NCBI GenBank assembly: GCA_050730675.1
Contig: JBOHNM010000189.1
Span: 1-6,892, forward strand
Source of the DNA: JBOHNM01 sp050730675
GTDB taxonomy: Bacteria > Planctomycetota > Phycisphaerae > Phycisphaerales > UBA1924
Length of the DNA stretch: 6,892 nucleotides
Direction: 5' to 3'
Made by a program: the position numbers and the translations under genes. The notes beneath the pieces were generated by a model that saw only the letters and a program-made list of their open reading frames with translations, did no database searches and was not told where the DNA came from. Positions 1-6,433 of the stretch are shown piece by piece. Position 1 is the first letter of the stretch. Each line of letters opens with the position of its first letter.

Positions 1-269
1 TCAAGACGGCGATCTGCACGCGGATCATGACCGGCGCGGTGATCCACACTGGTGTGATGTACGCCGCGACGGCGGCGGTGAACGGGTGCCTGCCGCCGAT
101 GGCGTGGGTGACCGACGAGTCGCCGGCGGGGAAGAAGTTCTTCCGCTTCGACAAGTTCGAGCAGATCGCCAGGACCGTGATGGCCCGGCGCAAGGTCGAG
201 GCGAGCAAGGCGTACATGCAGCGGTTGCGAGAGATCTACCAGGAAGTGAATCCGACACAGCTCGCCTGA
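1..269 (+). CDS. C-terminal part of a possible hexapeptide-repeat (left-handed beta-helix) acyltransferase
   Basis: The frame is open from the window edge (first whole codon at 3) to TGA at 267-269, giving 89 residues; the true start lies upstream. The first 40 or so residues are small and beta-rich (TGAVIHTGVMYAATAAVNG), followed by LPPMAWVTDESPAGK. This resembles the last coils of a left-handed beta-helix and the closing 'VPP-x-A-x-V-x-G-x-PA' turn of hexapeptide-repeat acyltransferases. The rest (about residues 50-89) is a charged, probably helical tail rich in R, K and E, as many such enzymes carry after the helix. polA begins 5 nt after the stop, so the two may be cotranscribed. The codon use matches the neighbours. 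The coding call is solid. The family is a weak guess from a fragment, and no catalytic residue is visible in this part. Confidence 0.6.
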   Translation, partial: KTAICTRIMTGAVIHTGVMYAATAAVNGCLPPMAWVTDESPAGKKFFRFDKFEQIARTVMARRKVEASKAYMQRLREIYQEVNPTQLA

Positions 270-274
270 CACCC

Positions 275-3226
275 ATGCCCACGCTCTACCTCATCGACGG
301 TTACGCGCAGTTCTTCCGGGCGTACCACGCGATCCGGACGCCGATGACCTCGCCGGTCACCAAGGAGCCGACGAATATGTCGTTCGGCTTCATCGGGATG
401 ATGCTCAAGCTGCTGCGGGGCGAGGGGAAGATCGGCGGTCGGCCCGATTATGTGGCATGCGTGATCGACGTAAGCGGGGACAAGGAGACGTTCCGGTCGG
501 AGCTGTACCCGGACTACAAGGCCCACCGGCCGCCGCCGCCGGAAGACCTGTTCCCGCAGGTGGAGCGGTGCCTGGCGACGCTGCGGGCGATGAACGTGCC
601 GGTGCTGGGGGTCGAGGGGTTCGAGGCGGACGATGTGATCGCCACGCTGGTGACCAGCCTCCGCAAGCAACATTCCGATCTGCGGATCCGGATCATCTCC
701 AAGGACAAGGACCTCAAGCAGCTGCTCCAACCCGGAGATTCGAGCGTCGAGCTGTACGATATCCACACAGATGTGGTGATCGACGCGACGCACCTCAAGG
801 CCGAGACGGGGCTGGAGCCGGCGCAGGTGATCGACATGCTGTCGCTCATGGGCGACAACGTGGACAACGTGCCCGGCGTCGAGGGCGTGGGCCCCAAGAC
901 GGCGGCCGAGCTGCTGGCGACATACGGCACGATGGAGGCGGTGCTGGCCGCGGCTCAAGCGGGAAAGATCAAGGGCAAGCGCGGCGAGAAGATCGCCGCC
1001 GCGGCCAGCATCCTGCCGCTGAGCCGGCAGCTCGTCACGCTCCGCCACGATGCGCCGTCGCAGATGGACCTGAGCGCGGCCAAGACGCTGACATTCAATT
1101 TATCGGCGCTGGGTCCGGTGTTGAAAGAGTTGGGGTTCAACCGCTATCAGGATGAACTCCGGGCGCTGATGGGTGAGTCGTCGACGCATATGCCTGAGGA
1201 GAAGGCGGACAGGCGACCAGACAAACAGGCGAACGGCGGAAAAGGCGACCAGGTTGGAGGCGCTCGGAGCAGGTCGAAGGCCAAGGACGACGGACCTTCG
1301 TTGTTTGCTGAATCGGCTGCGGCATCGGGTGCACCTGTTGCGATCGCCGATGGACGCGCGCCGAATGAGCACTACCGGTGCATCACGACTGCGGCGCAGC
1401 TTGCGGCGCTGGTGAAGGAACTGAAGGCGGCGGAGATTTTCGCGTTCGACACCGAGACGACGGGGCTCTCGCCGGTCAGCGACAAGCTGTGCGGGCTTTC
1501 GTTCAGCACCAAGCCGGGGACGGGTGTGTACATCCCGGTCCGGTCGCCGACGCCGGACAAGCACCTTGACGAGGCGACCGTGCTGGCAGCGCTCAAGCCG
1601 GTGCTGGAGGACCCGAAGCGGCCCAAGTGTGGGCACAACATCAAGTTCGACCTGATGGTGCTGCGGGCCGCGGGGATCGAGCTTGGCGGCGTGCTGGCGG
1701 ACAAGTCCACGGCGTTCGATTCGATGGTGGCATCGTTCCTGATCGATGCGTCGCGCTCGTCGCACTCGCTCGACGCGCTGGCGCTTGCACTGCTCGGCCA
1801 CACGAATATCTCGATCAAGCAACTCATCGGATCGGGCAAAGACCAGAAGACGTTCGACTGCGTGCCGATCGATCTGGCGACGCAGTACGCCGCGGAGGAT
1901 GCGGATGTCGCGCTGCGGCTACGGAACGAGATGTTGCCGCAACTGCGGGCGCTAGGGCTGATGGACCTGTTCGAGAAGGTGGAGATGCCGCTGGTGCGGG
2001 TGCTGGCGGACCTGGAGTACAACGGCATCCTCGTGAATGCCGAGGAGCTTGATCGCCAGCGCGATCGCCTGCAGGTGCGGATCGACGAGTTGCGTGAGAA
2101 GATTGATAGCGCCGCCAAGGCGGCGCTGGGTCGCGTCTTCAACCCGGATTCGCCGAAGCAATTGGCCGCGGCGCTGTTCAACAAGGCGGATGCGGGGCCG
2201 GGCGAGGAGGGGCTGGGGCTCAAGCCGGTGAAGCGGACGCAGACGGGGTACTCGACGGATGTCGAAGTGCTGGAGAAGCTCGCCGAGGACCCGGCGGTGA
2301 AGACCGAGTTGCCGCGGCTGATCCTCGACTACCGCGAGCTGACGAAGCTGGTCTCGACGTACCTGGTGGCGCTCAAGGAGGCGATCAACCCGAAGACGGG
2401 GCGGATCCACGCGAGCTTCAGCCAGACGGTGGCGGTGACAGGGCGGCTGGCGTCGAGCGACCCGAACCTGCAGAACATCCCGATCCGGTCGGAGATCGGG
2501 CGCGATATCCGGCGGGCGTTCATCGCGCCGCCCGGGTGCGTACTGATCTCGGCGGACTACTCGCAGATCGAACTGCGGCTGCTGGCGCACCTGTCGCAGG
2601 ATCCGGCCTTGATCCAGGCGTTCATGGAGGACCAGGACATCCACGCCGCCGTGGCCGCACAGATTCACAACATCCGCCCGGAGGAGGTGAGCAAGGCGCA
2701 ACGCTCGGGCGCGAAGATGGTCAACTTCGGGATCGTCTACGGCATCACGGCCTTCGGGCTGGGACGCCGGCTGGGGATCGGTAACTCGGAAGCGGACGAG
2801 ATCATCATCGGGTACAAGAAGCGCTTCGCGGGGATCACGACGTTCCTGCAGGAGTGCGTGAGCTTCGCCCAGCAGCACGGGTATGTGGAGACGATGCTCA
2901 AGCGGCGGCGTCCAATCCCGGATATCCACTCGAACATCCCGGCGCGGCGGGCGTTCGCCGAGCGGACGGCGATCAACTCGGTGGTGCAGGGCTCGGCGGC
3001 GGACCTGATCAAGCTGGCGATGGTGGACCTGTCGCGGCCGGGGGTGCTGCCCGAGGGTGTGCGGATGCTGCTGCAGATCCACGACGAACTGGTCTTCGAG
3101 TCGCCGAAGGCGGCGTCGGAGAAGGCGCAGAAGACCATCGTGAGGCACATGGAGGGGGCGATGAAGCTGAGCGTGCCGCTGAAGGTGGACGCCGGCGCGG
3201 ATGTCACGTGGTTCGAGGGGGAGTAG
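275..3226 (+). CDS. polA: DNA polymerase I, three-domain, proofreading-competent
   Basis: Repair and Okazaki-fragment polymerase of 983 aa (E. coli Pol I: 928). The 5'-nuclease domain (about 1-290) has the metal ligands D8, D65, D119/D120 (GFEADDVIATL), D144/D146 (SKDKDL) and D194/D197 (MGDNVDN), followed by the helix-hairpin-helix GVEGVGPKTA. A polar linker (about 299-370) follows. The 3'-5' exonuclease (about 375-575) keeps all motifs: D392/E394 (FDTETTG), D459 (GHNIKFD) and D542 (YAAEDAD), so proofreading should be active. The polymerase domain has motif A at D761 (DYSQIELR), the O-helix with R810, K814, F818 and Y822 (NFGIVYG), and motif C at H936-D937-E938 (IHDELVFE). The Phe at 818 is the usual residue discriminating against dideoxynucleotides. 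I chose ATG 275 because the protein then starts MPTLYLIDGYAQFFRAYHA, matching the family's N-terminus; the frame is open further upstream but overlaps the previous gene with unrelated sequence. No clear Shine-Dalgarno precedes it. Compared with E. coli it has extra residues in the linker (about 28) and in the thumb region (about 10-15, around 642-655). The 3' end overlaps the convergent gene by 23 bp. Confidence 0.98.
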   Translation: MPTLYLIDGYAQFFRAYHAIRTPMTSPVTKEPTNMSFGFIGMMLKLLRGEGKIGGRPDYVACVIDVSGDKETFRSELYPDYKAHRPPPPEDLFPQVERCLATLRAMNVPVLGVEGFEADDVIATLVTSLRKQHSDLRIRIISKDKDLKQLLQPGDSSVELYDIHTDVVIDATHLKAETGLEPAQVIDMLSLMGDNVDNVPGVEGVGPKTAAELLATYGTMEAVLAAAQAGKIKGKRGEKIAAAASILPLSRQLVTLRHDAPSQMDLSAAKTLTFNLSALGPVLKELGFNRYQDELRALMGESSTHMPEEKADRRPDKQANGGKGDQVGGARSRSKAKDDGPSLFAESAAASGAPVAIADGRAPNEHYRCITTAAQLAALVKELKAAEIFAFDTETTGLSPVSDKLCGLSFSTKPGTGVYIPVRSPTPDKHLDEATVLAALKPVLEDPKRPKCGHNIKFDLMVLRAAGIELGGVLADKSTAFDSMVASFLIDASRSSHSLDALALALLGHTNISIKQLIGSGKDQKTFDCVPIDLATQYAAEDADVALRLRNEMLPQLRALGLMDLFEKVEMPLVRVLADLEYNGILVNAEELDRQRDRLQVRIDELREKIDSAAKAALGRVFNPDSPKQLAAALFNKADAGPGEEGLGLKPVKRTQTGYSTDVEVLEKLAEDPAVKTELPRLILDYRELTKLVSTYLVALKEAINPKTGRIHASFSQTVAVTGRLASSDPNLQNIPIRSEIGRDIRRAFIAPPGCVLISADYSQIELRLLAHLSQDPALIQAFMEDQDIHAAVAAQIHNIRPEEVSKAQRSGAKMVNFGIVYGITAFGLGRRLGIGNSEADEIIIGYKKRFAGITTFLQECVSFAQQHGYVETMLKRRRPIPDIHSNIPARRAFAERTAINSVVQGSAADLIKLAMVDLSRPGVLPEGVRMLLQIHDELVFESPKAASEKAQKTIVRHMEGAMKLSVPLKVDAGADVTWFEGE

Positions 3227-3962
3227 CAACGGCCAAGCGCGGCTGAAGGATCGTGAAGCGCAGGGCCAAGAGCAGGACCGGCGTCAGGACGATCGCGGCG
3301 CCGGCGGCGATGACCATGTTGCCGAAGCCCTGGAAGCCGGCTTCCATGCCGCTGAGCACGGCGAACTCATTAGCGTGGCCGGTTCCGTGGGCATCGACGG
3401 TGATGCGGTGGAATTCGTGATAATCGTCGAGGAGCACGGAGAAAGTGACGGCGTGGGCGCCGTCGGCGGCGGGGACGATCTCGAACCGGGCGCCGATGAA
3501 TTCCTTCGGCGAGGCGGCCTTTCGGTGGGCGATGTAGTTGCCGACGTAGTCCACCTTTGTGCCGGCCGGGGGGAGCAGACGCATCGAATCGAGCCGGACG
3601 TAGCCGTCCTTGTCGCGGGCCTTGTAGTGGAGGAGCCCGGTCGTGGCGGCGCCGGGCTTGATCGCCTGGGTAAAGTCCCAGAAGGGGATCGCCACGGCCT
3701 CGTCCATCACACCCAGGGGCTCGCCGTCGTGGCCGCCGATCACGGGTTCGGCGTCGGTTGACGGGAAGAGGAGGCAAGCCAGTTCGGGGATCGGCTTGGA
3801 GGACATCTGCGGGTTCCAGCGGACGCGAGGGCGGGTGGCGGGGAGGATGGCCCAGATCGCGACGAAGGCCGCAACAAATGTCGCGACGGCGAGAACCGCC
3901 CACAGGCCCCAGCGACGGCGCGGGCGGGATTGTCGCGTGATGAGGCGGGTGGAGGTGGCCAT
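3204..3962 (-). CDS. Unrecognised membrane-anchored protein, paralogue A (252 aa)
   Basis: I do not recognise the family. The protein has a basic N-terminus (R13-R17), a transmembrane segment at about 18-40 ending in LP, an exposed middle domain of about 175 residues, and a second transmembrane segment at about 215-236 followed by a short tail. By the positive-inside rule both ends should be cytoplasmic and the middle extracytoplasmic. Recognisable stretches are LLFP (64-67), YVRLDSMRLLPPAG (121-134), DDYHEFHRITVDA (179-191) and LTPVLLLALRFTILQP (226-241). The same stretches occur in the gene just upstream (4766-4011), so the two are diverged tandem paralogues. ATG at 3962 gives a protein collinear with the paralogue from residue 15 to about 67. 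No good Shine-Dalgarno is seen. A 48-nt gap to the upstream gene suggests cotranscription. The last 23 bp overlap the end of polA on the other strand, and no terminator fits between them. There is no catalytic signature; function is unknown. Confidence 0.85.
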   Translation of the reverse strand: MATSTRLITRQSRPRRRWGLWAVLAVATFVAAFVAIWAILPATRPRVRWNPQMSSKPIPELACLLFPSTDAEPVIGGHDGEPLGVMDEAVAIPFWDFTQAIKPGAATTGLLHYKARDKDGYVRLDSMRLLPPAGTKVDYVGNYIAHRKAASPKEFIGARFEIVPAADGAHAVTFSVLLDDYHEFHRITVDAHGTGHANEFAVLSGMEAGFQGFGNMVIAAGAAIVLTPVLLLALRFTILQPRLAVATPPRTT

Positions 3963-4010
3963 GGCGCGGTCAAGGGTATGTCCGTGCAGATCCGTGCCCT
4001 TGCAGACCGG

Positions 4011-4766
4011 TCACCTGATGGGCCGCAGGATCGTCGCGCGGAGGCCTAGAAGTGCCAGCGGCGTGAGGATGGCGGCGATGGCGAGGGAATAGACGATGTT
4101 GAGGGCCTGGCGGATGCCCGAGCCCTTGGAGATGAGCACGGTGTGGAGGAGCGGGTGCTCCTTGCCGGCGGCATCAACGCCGTAACGGTACTCCTCAACG
4201 TAGTCGTTGAAGAAAAAGGTGAGCGTGATCTCCCTCGCCCCCTCGGGGCCGCTCAATGCAAATTCTGATCGCACGAAATCGTGGTATTTGCGGATGCGGT
4301 AGGAGCGATCGAACGCGGTCAGGTAGTCTCGATCGACACCAGCGGGTGGGAAGAACCGGAGGTCGGCCAGGCGGGCGTAGCGTTCGCCCTCGGGGGCGGT
4401 GTAGACGATCATGCCGACGGTGGGGCCGGGCGCGCCCTGGCGGGCGGCGGCGGCGGGGCCGATGCGGGCGGCCTCGAGTTCCCATTCGCTGTTGCAGAGC
4501 GCCCGCAACAACTCGTCGGAGGTGGGAACACCGCCGGGGGCGAAGATCGAGATGTCCGGCGAGGCGGGGAACATGAGGTACTTGAAACCGGGGAACTTCT
4601 CGGTGGTCGCCGCGGCGTCCCAGACGACCTTGGGGACCGGGCGGGGCAGCGCGCAGCGGGCAGCCAGGCCGATGGCGAGGGCCACCGCGAAGCCGATGAC
4701 GCACCACATCGCGACGCGGCGGCGTGGCGGGCGTGGTCGCGAACTGGTCCTGGCGGGTGCGGGCAT
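4011..4766 (-). CDS. Unrecognised membrane-anchored protein, paralogue B (251 aa)
   Basis: The family is unknown, but this gene is clearly related to the next gene on the same strand (3962-3204). It has a basic start (R15-R17), a transmembrane segment at about 18-40 ending in LP, W49, LMFP (64-67), YARLADLRFFPPAG (130-143), NDYVEEYRYGVDA (187-199), and a second transmembrane segment at about 222-243 with LTPLALLGLRATILRP (234-249). The middle, about 175 residues, should lie outside the cytoplasmic membrane. The frame is open up to 4913, with candidate ATGs also at 4856 and 4850. I chose ATG 4766 because it puts RRR at 15-17, LP at 40-41, W at 49 and FP at 66-67, the same numbers as in the paralogue, and gives nearly equal lengths (251 and 252). 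If translation starts at 4856, about 30 residues are added and the start lies inside the inverted repeat at 4851-4890. No strong Shine-Dalgarno marks any of these starts. It is probably the first gene of a two-gene unit, divergent from the exporter gene. The region between about 68 and 120 is the least conserved, and length differences are concentrated there. Confidence 0.85.
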   Translation of the reverse strand: MPAPARTSSRPRPPRRRVAMWCVIGFAVALAIGLAARCALPRPVPKVVWDAAATTEKFPGFKYLMFPASPDISIFAPGGVPTSDELLRALCNSEWELEAARIGPAAAARQGAPGPTVGMIVYTAPEGERYARLADLRFFPPAGVDRDYLTAFDRSYRIRKYHDFVRSEFALSGPEGAREITLTFFFNDYVEEYRYGVDAAGKEHPLLHTVLISKGSGIRQALNIVYSLAIAAILTPLALLGLRATILRPIR

Positions 4767-4884
4767 GCTGGTGCGGCCAAGCGTATCGACCGGTTCACAG
4801 GTGGGCCGACGAATGATCGGCGGCGTGAAGGCGAAGCGGCATTCGCGCATCTCCATTCCGCCTAGCATCCGCTTTGACGGCGGA
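4767..4884. promoter_or_regulatory. Divergent intergenic region between paralogue B and the exporter gene
   Basis: These 118 bp must hold the start signals for both divergent units, unless transcription begins inside the genes. A TTGAC stretch is present at 4874-4878 on the plus strand, but no matching -10 hexamer follows at the usual distance, so I do not assign a promoter. The inverted repeat at 4851-4890 takes up its right-hand end. Nothing else recognisable is seen. Confidence 0.45.
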
Positions 4885-4890
4885 ATGGAG
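4851..4890. repeat. Perfect 12-bp inverted repeat in the divergent promoter region
   Basis: The left arm CTCCATTCCGCC (4851-4862) is the exact reverse complement of the right arm GGCGGAATGGAG (4879-4890), with a 16-nt spacer. Pairing does not extend further in either direction. The site lies between two divergent genes, and the right arm includes the chosen exporter ATG (4885-4887). The left arm, read on the minus strand, contains the same ATG context, in frame with paralogue B (ATG at 4856-4854). It could be an operator for a dimeric regulator or an RNA hairpin that hides the exporter start codon. There is no T-run, so it does not look like a Rho-independent terminator. The symmetry is seen directly; the role is inferred. 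Confidence 0.75.
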
Positions 4891-6423
4891 TCCGGCGTGG
4901 AGCGCAGCGTCACATCCGAGCGAGAGGAAGGTCGGTCCGCCGAGAGCGGTGCGCCCGGGGCGGTCGCCGCACGGCTGCCGACAGCGGCGCCGACGTTCTG
5001 GGGCGTGATGCGGCACGTGCATTACCGCAACATGCTCGGCGCGCAGTTCGTCTCGAACATCGGCGGGTGGATGGAGATGTTCGGGATGCAGTGGCTGGTA
5101 GCGGCCAAGACCGGCTCGCTGCGGGCGATGGGGTTTCTCGGCGCGGCCCAGCTCATCCCGATCATGCTCTTCGGCATCCCCGGCGGCGTGGTGGCCGACC
5201 GCGTGAACCGCAAGAAGCTGCTGATCGTGACGCAGACGATGCTCATGCTCGTGGCGGCGGTGGTGGCGCTGCTGAGCTACCTGGAGTTTCCCGCGGGCGG
5301 TTGGTGGATGGATGTGTGCCAGGCCGCGGGCCGGATGATGGGGAGCACCAAGTCGCCTGAGTACGTGGTGCCGCTGATGATCCTGGGGGCGATCAACGGC
5401 ACGATCATGGCGTTCAACATGCCGGCGTGGCAGGTTTTGACGCCGCGGCTGGTGCCACGCGAGGAGTTGACGGCGGCGATCACGCTCAACGGGATTCAGT
5501 TCAACCTGTCGCGGATGGTGGGCCCCGGCGTGGCGGGGGTGATCATGGCGTGGCAAGGAGCGACGCCGCTGTTCATCTTCAACACGCTGAGCTTTTTGGG
5601 CGTGGTGCTCACAGCGACGACGACGCCCGATGCGCCGGCGCCGGCGCGACGGAACCAGCACCCGTGGCACGAGGTGCGCGAGGCGGCGCGGTTTGTGATG
5701 CACGAGCCGGGGCCGCGGGCGGTGTTTTTGGCAATGACGATGATGAGCCTGCTGGCAGCACCGCTGGTGCGCGTGCTGCCGCTGTTTGTGATGGATGTCT
5801 ACGGGCTGCCGGAGAAGGACGCCGAGGGGGTAAGCAGCCTGCTGCTGGCGCTGCAGGGGATCGGCGCGGTGGCGGGCGGGCTGAGCCTGAAGTTCATCCC
5901 GCGCTGGTACCCCAAGCACCACTTCATCCCGATGGCGGTGATGTGCGCGGGGCTATCGATCAGCGCGTTCGCGGCGACGAGCACGGTGTGGTCTGGGTAC
6001 ATCGCGATGCTGGTGTGCGGGTTCTTCTGGATCTGGGCGTTCAACCAGAGCTGGGCGGCGATGCAGCACCTGGTGACCGACGTGATGCGCGGGCGGGTGC
6101 TGGCGCTGGCGAACGTCTTCGCGTTCGGTGCGACGGCGCTGGGCAGCGTGGTGCTGGGGTGGATCGGCGACGGGCTCAAGCAGGTGCATGGGGGGCCGCT
6201 GACCGATGCCCGGGCGACGCAGGTCTCGATCCTGACGCTTTCGCTGCCGCTGTTCATCGCGGGGATCGTGATGCTGAGCTACCGCACGCCGGAGGTGGAC
6301 GGGATGCCGCGGCGGCTGGCGGACGGGACGCGGCCGACGCGGAACTTCATCAAGGCGATTCTCGGGAGCGAACACAAGCCGCGGCCGGCGGCGGAAGAGA
6401 CCGACGCGGCGGGGCGGCTGTAG
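4885..6423 (+). CDS. Major facilitator superfamily exporter, EntS/MFS_3-like
   Basis: A 512-aa cytoplasmic-membrane transporter with twelve hydrophobic segments in two halves of six, and probably a proton-driven exporter of small molecules. The loop after helix 2 carries MFS motif A (GGVVADRVNRKK, 100-111). The stretch FNMPAWQVLTPRLVP (177-191) and the following TLNGIQFNLSRMVGPGVAG match the pattern of the MFS_3 family, to which the enterobactin exporter EntS belongs. So does RGRVLALANVFAFGATALGS (from 402) in the second half. The roughly 41 residues before the first conserved stretch (FWGVMRHVHYRNML) are hydrophilic, as is the tail after about 465. ATG 4885 is chosen because the N-terminal cytoplasmic segment before residue 42 includes family-like sequence; ATG 5008 (residue 42) is the main alternative. 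Neither has a good Shine-Dalgarno, and 4885 lies in the right arm of the inverted repeat. A loop of about 25 residues between helices 3 and 4 (134-159) looks longer than usual. The acetyltransferase gene follows after 10 nt. The substrate cannot be read from the sequence. Confidence 0.9.
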   Translation: MESGVERSVTSEREEGRSAESGAPGAVAARLPTAAPTFWGVMRHVHYRNMLGAQFVSNIGGWMEMFGMQWLVAAKTGSLRAMGFLGAAQLIPIMLFGIPGGVVADRVNRKKLLIVTQTMLMLVAAVVALLSYLEFPAGGWWMDVCQAAGRMMGSTKSPEYVVPLMILGAINGTIMAFNMPAWQVLTPRLVPREELTAAITLNGIQFNLSRMVGPGVAGVIMAWQGATPLFIFNTLSFLGVVLTATTTPDAPAPARRNQHPWHEVREAARFVMHEPGPRAVFLAMTMMSLLAAPLVRVLPLFVMDVYGLPEKDAEGVSSLLLALQGIGAVAGGLSLKFIPRWYPKHHFIPMAVMCAGLSISAFAATSTVWSGYIAMLVCGFFWIWAFNQSWAAMQHLVTDVMRGRVLALANVFAFGATALGSVVLGWIGDGLKQVHGGPLTDARATQVSILTLSLPLFIAGIVMLSYRTPEVDGMPRRLADGTRPTRNFIKAILGSEHKPRPAAEETDAAGRL

Positions 6424-6428
6424 GAGGT
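6422..6428 (+). promoter_or_regulatory. Strong Shine-Dalgarno embedded at the exporter stop codon
   Basis: AGGAGGT at 6422-6428 lies 5 nt before ATG 6434, and its first two bases are the last two of the exporter stop TAG (6421-6423). It is the only convincing Shine-Dalgarno among the starts in this window. It fixes the start of the acetyltransferase gene and suggests translational coupling with the exporter gene. Confidence 0.85.
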
Positions 6429-6433
6429 GTGCG

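Noticed and set aside
236..1048. A 270-codon open frame antisense to the 5'-nuclease part of polA
   Set aside because: Low-complexity Arg/His/Leu composition and complete overlap with conserved polA residues mark it as a shadow frame.
1952..3229. A 425-codon open frame antisense to polA
   Set aside because: It is Arg-, Leu- and His-rich throughout with no domain-like pattern, and it lies opposite the highly conserved polymerase domain. Long antisense frames are expected in GC-rich genes with strong third-position bias.
3981..4006. Short direct repeats TCCGTGC (3981, 3991) and TGCAGA (3985, 4001) between the two paralogue genes
   Set aside because: They are 6-7 bp long and not arranged as a convincing operator; chance is a sufficient explanation.
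4281..4865. A 194-codon plus-strand frame opposite paralogue B
   Set aside because: It is Gly/Arg/Asp-rich without hydrophobic core or motifs, whereas the minus-strand frame shows clear homology to its neighbour.
4411..4884. Upstream extension of the exporter frame by up to 158 codons
   Set aside because: The frame is open but runs antisense through paralogue B and has no transporter-like sequence. Starting at 4885 leaves the normal family architecture.
4851..4890. The inverted repeat as a Rho-independent terminator
   Set aside because: There is no T-run on either side, the spacer is long, and it sits upstream of both divergent genes.
4767..4913. N-terminal extension of paralogue B up to the start at 4913
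   Set aside because: The ATG at 4766 aligns the N-terminal landmarks residue for residue with the paralogue; the extension has no counterpart there. The 4856 start is kept only as an alternative because of the palindrome.
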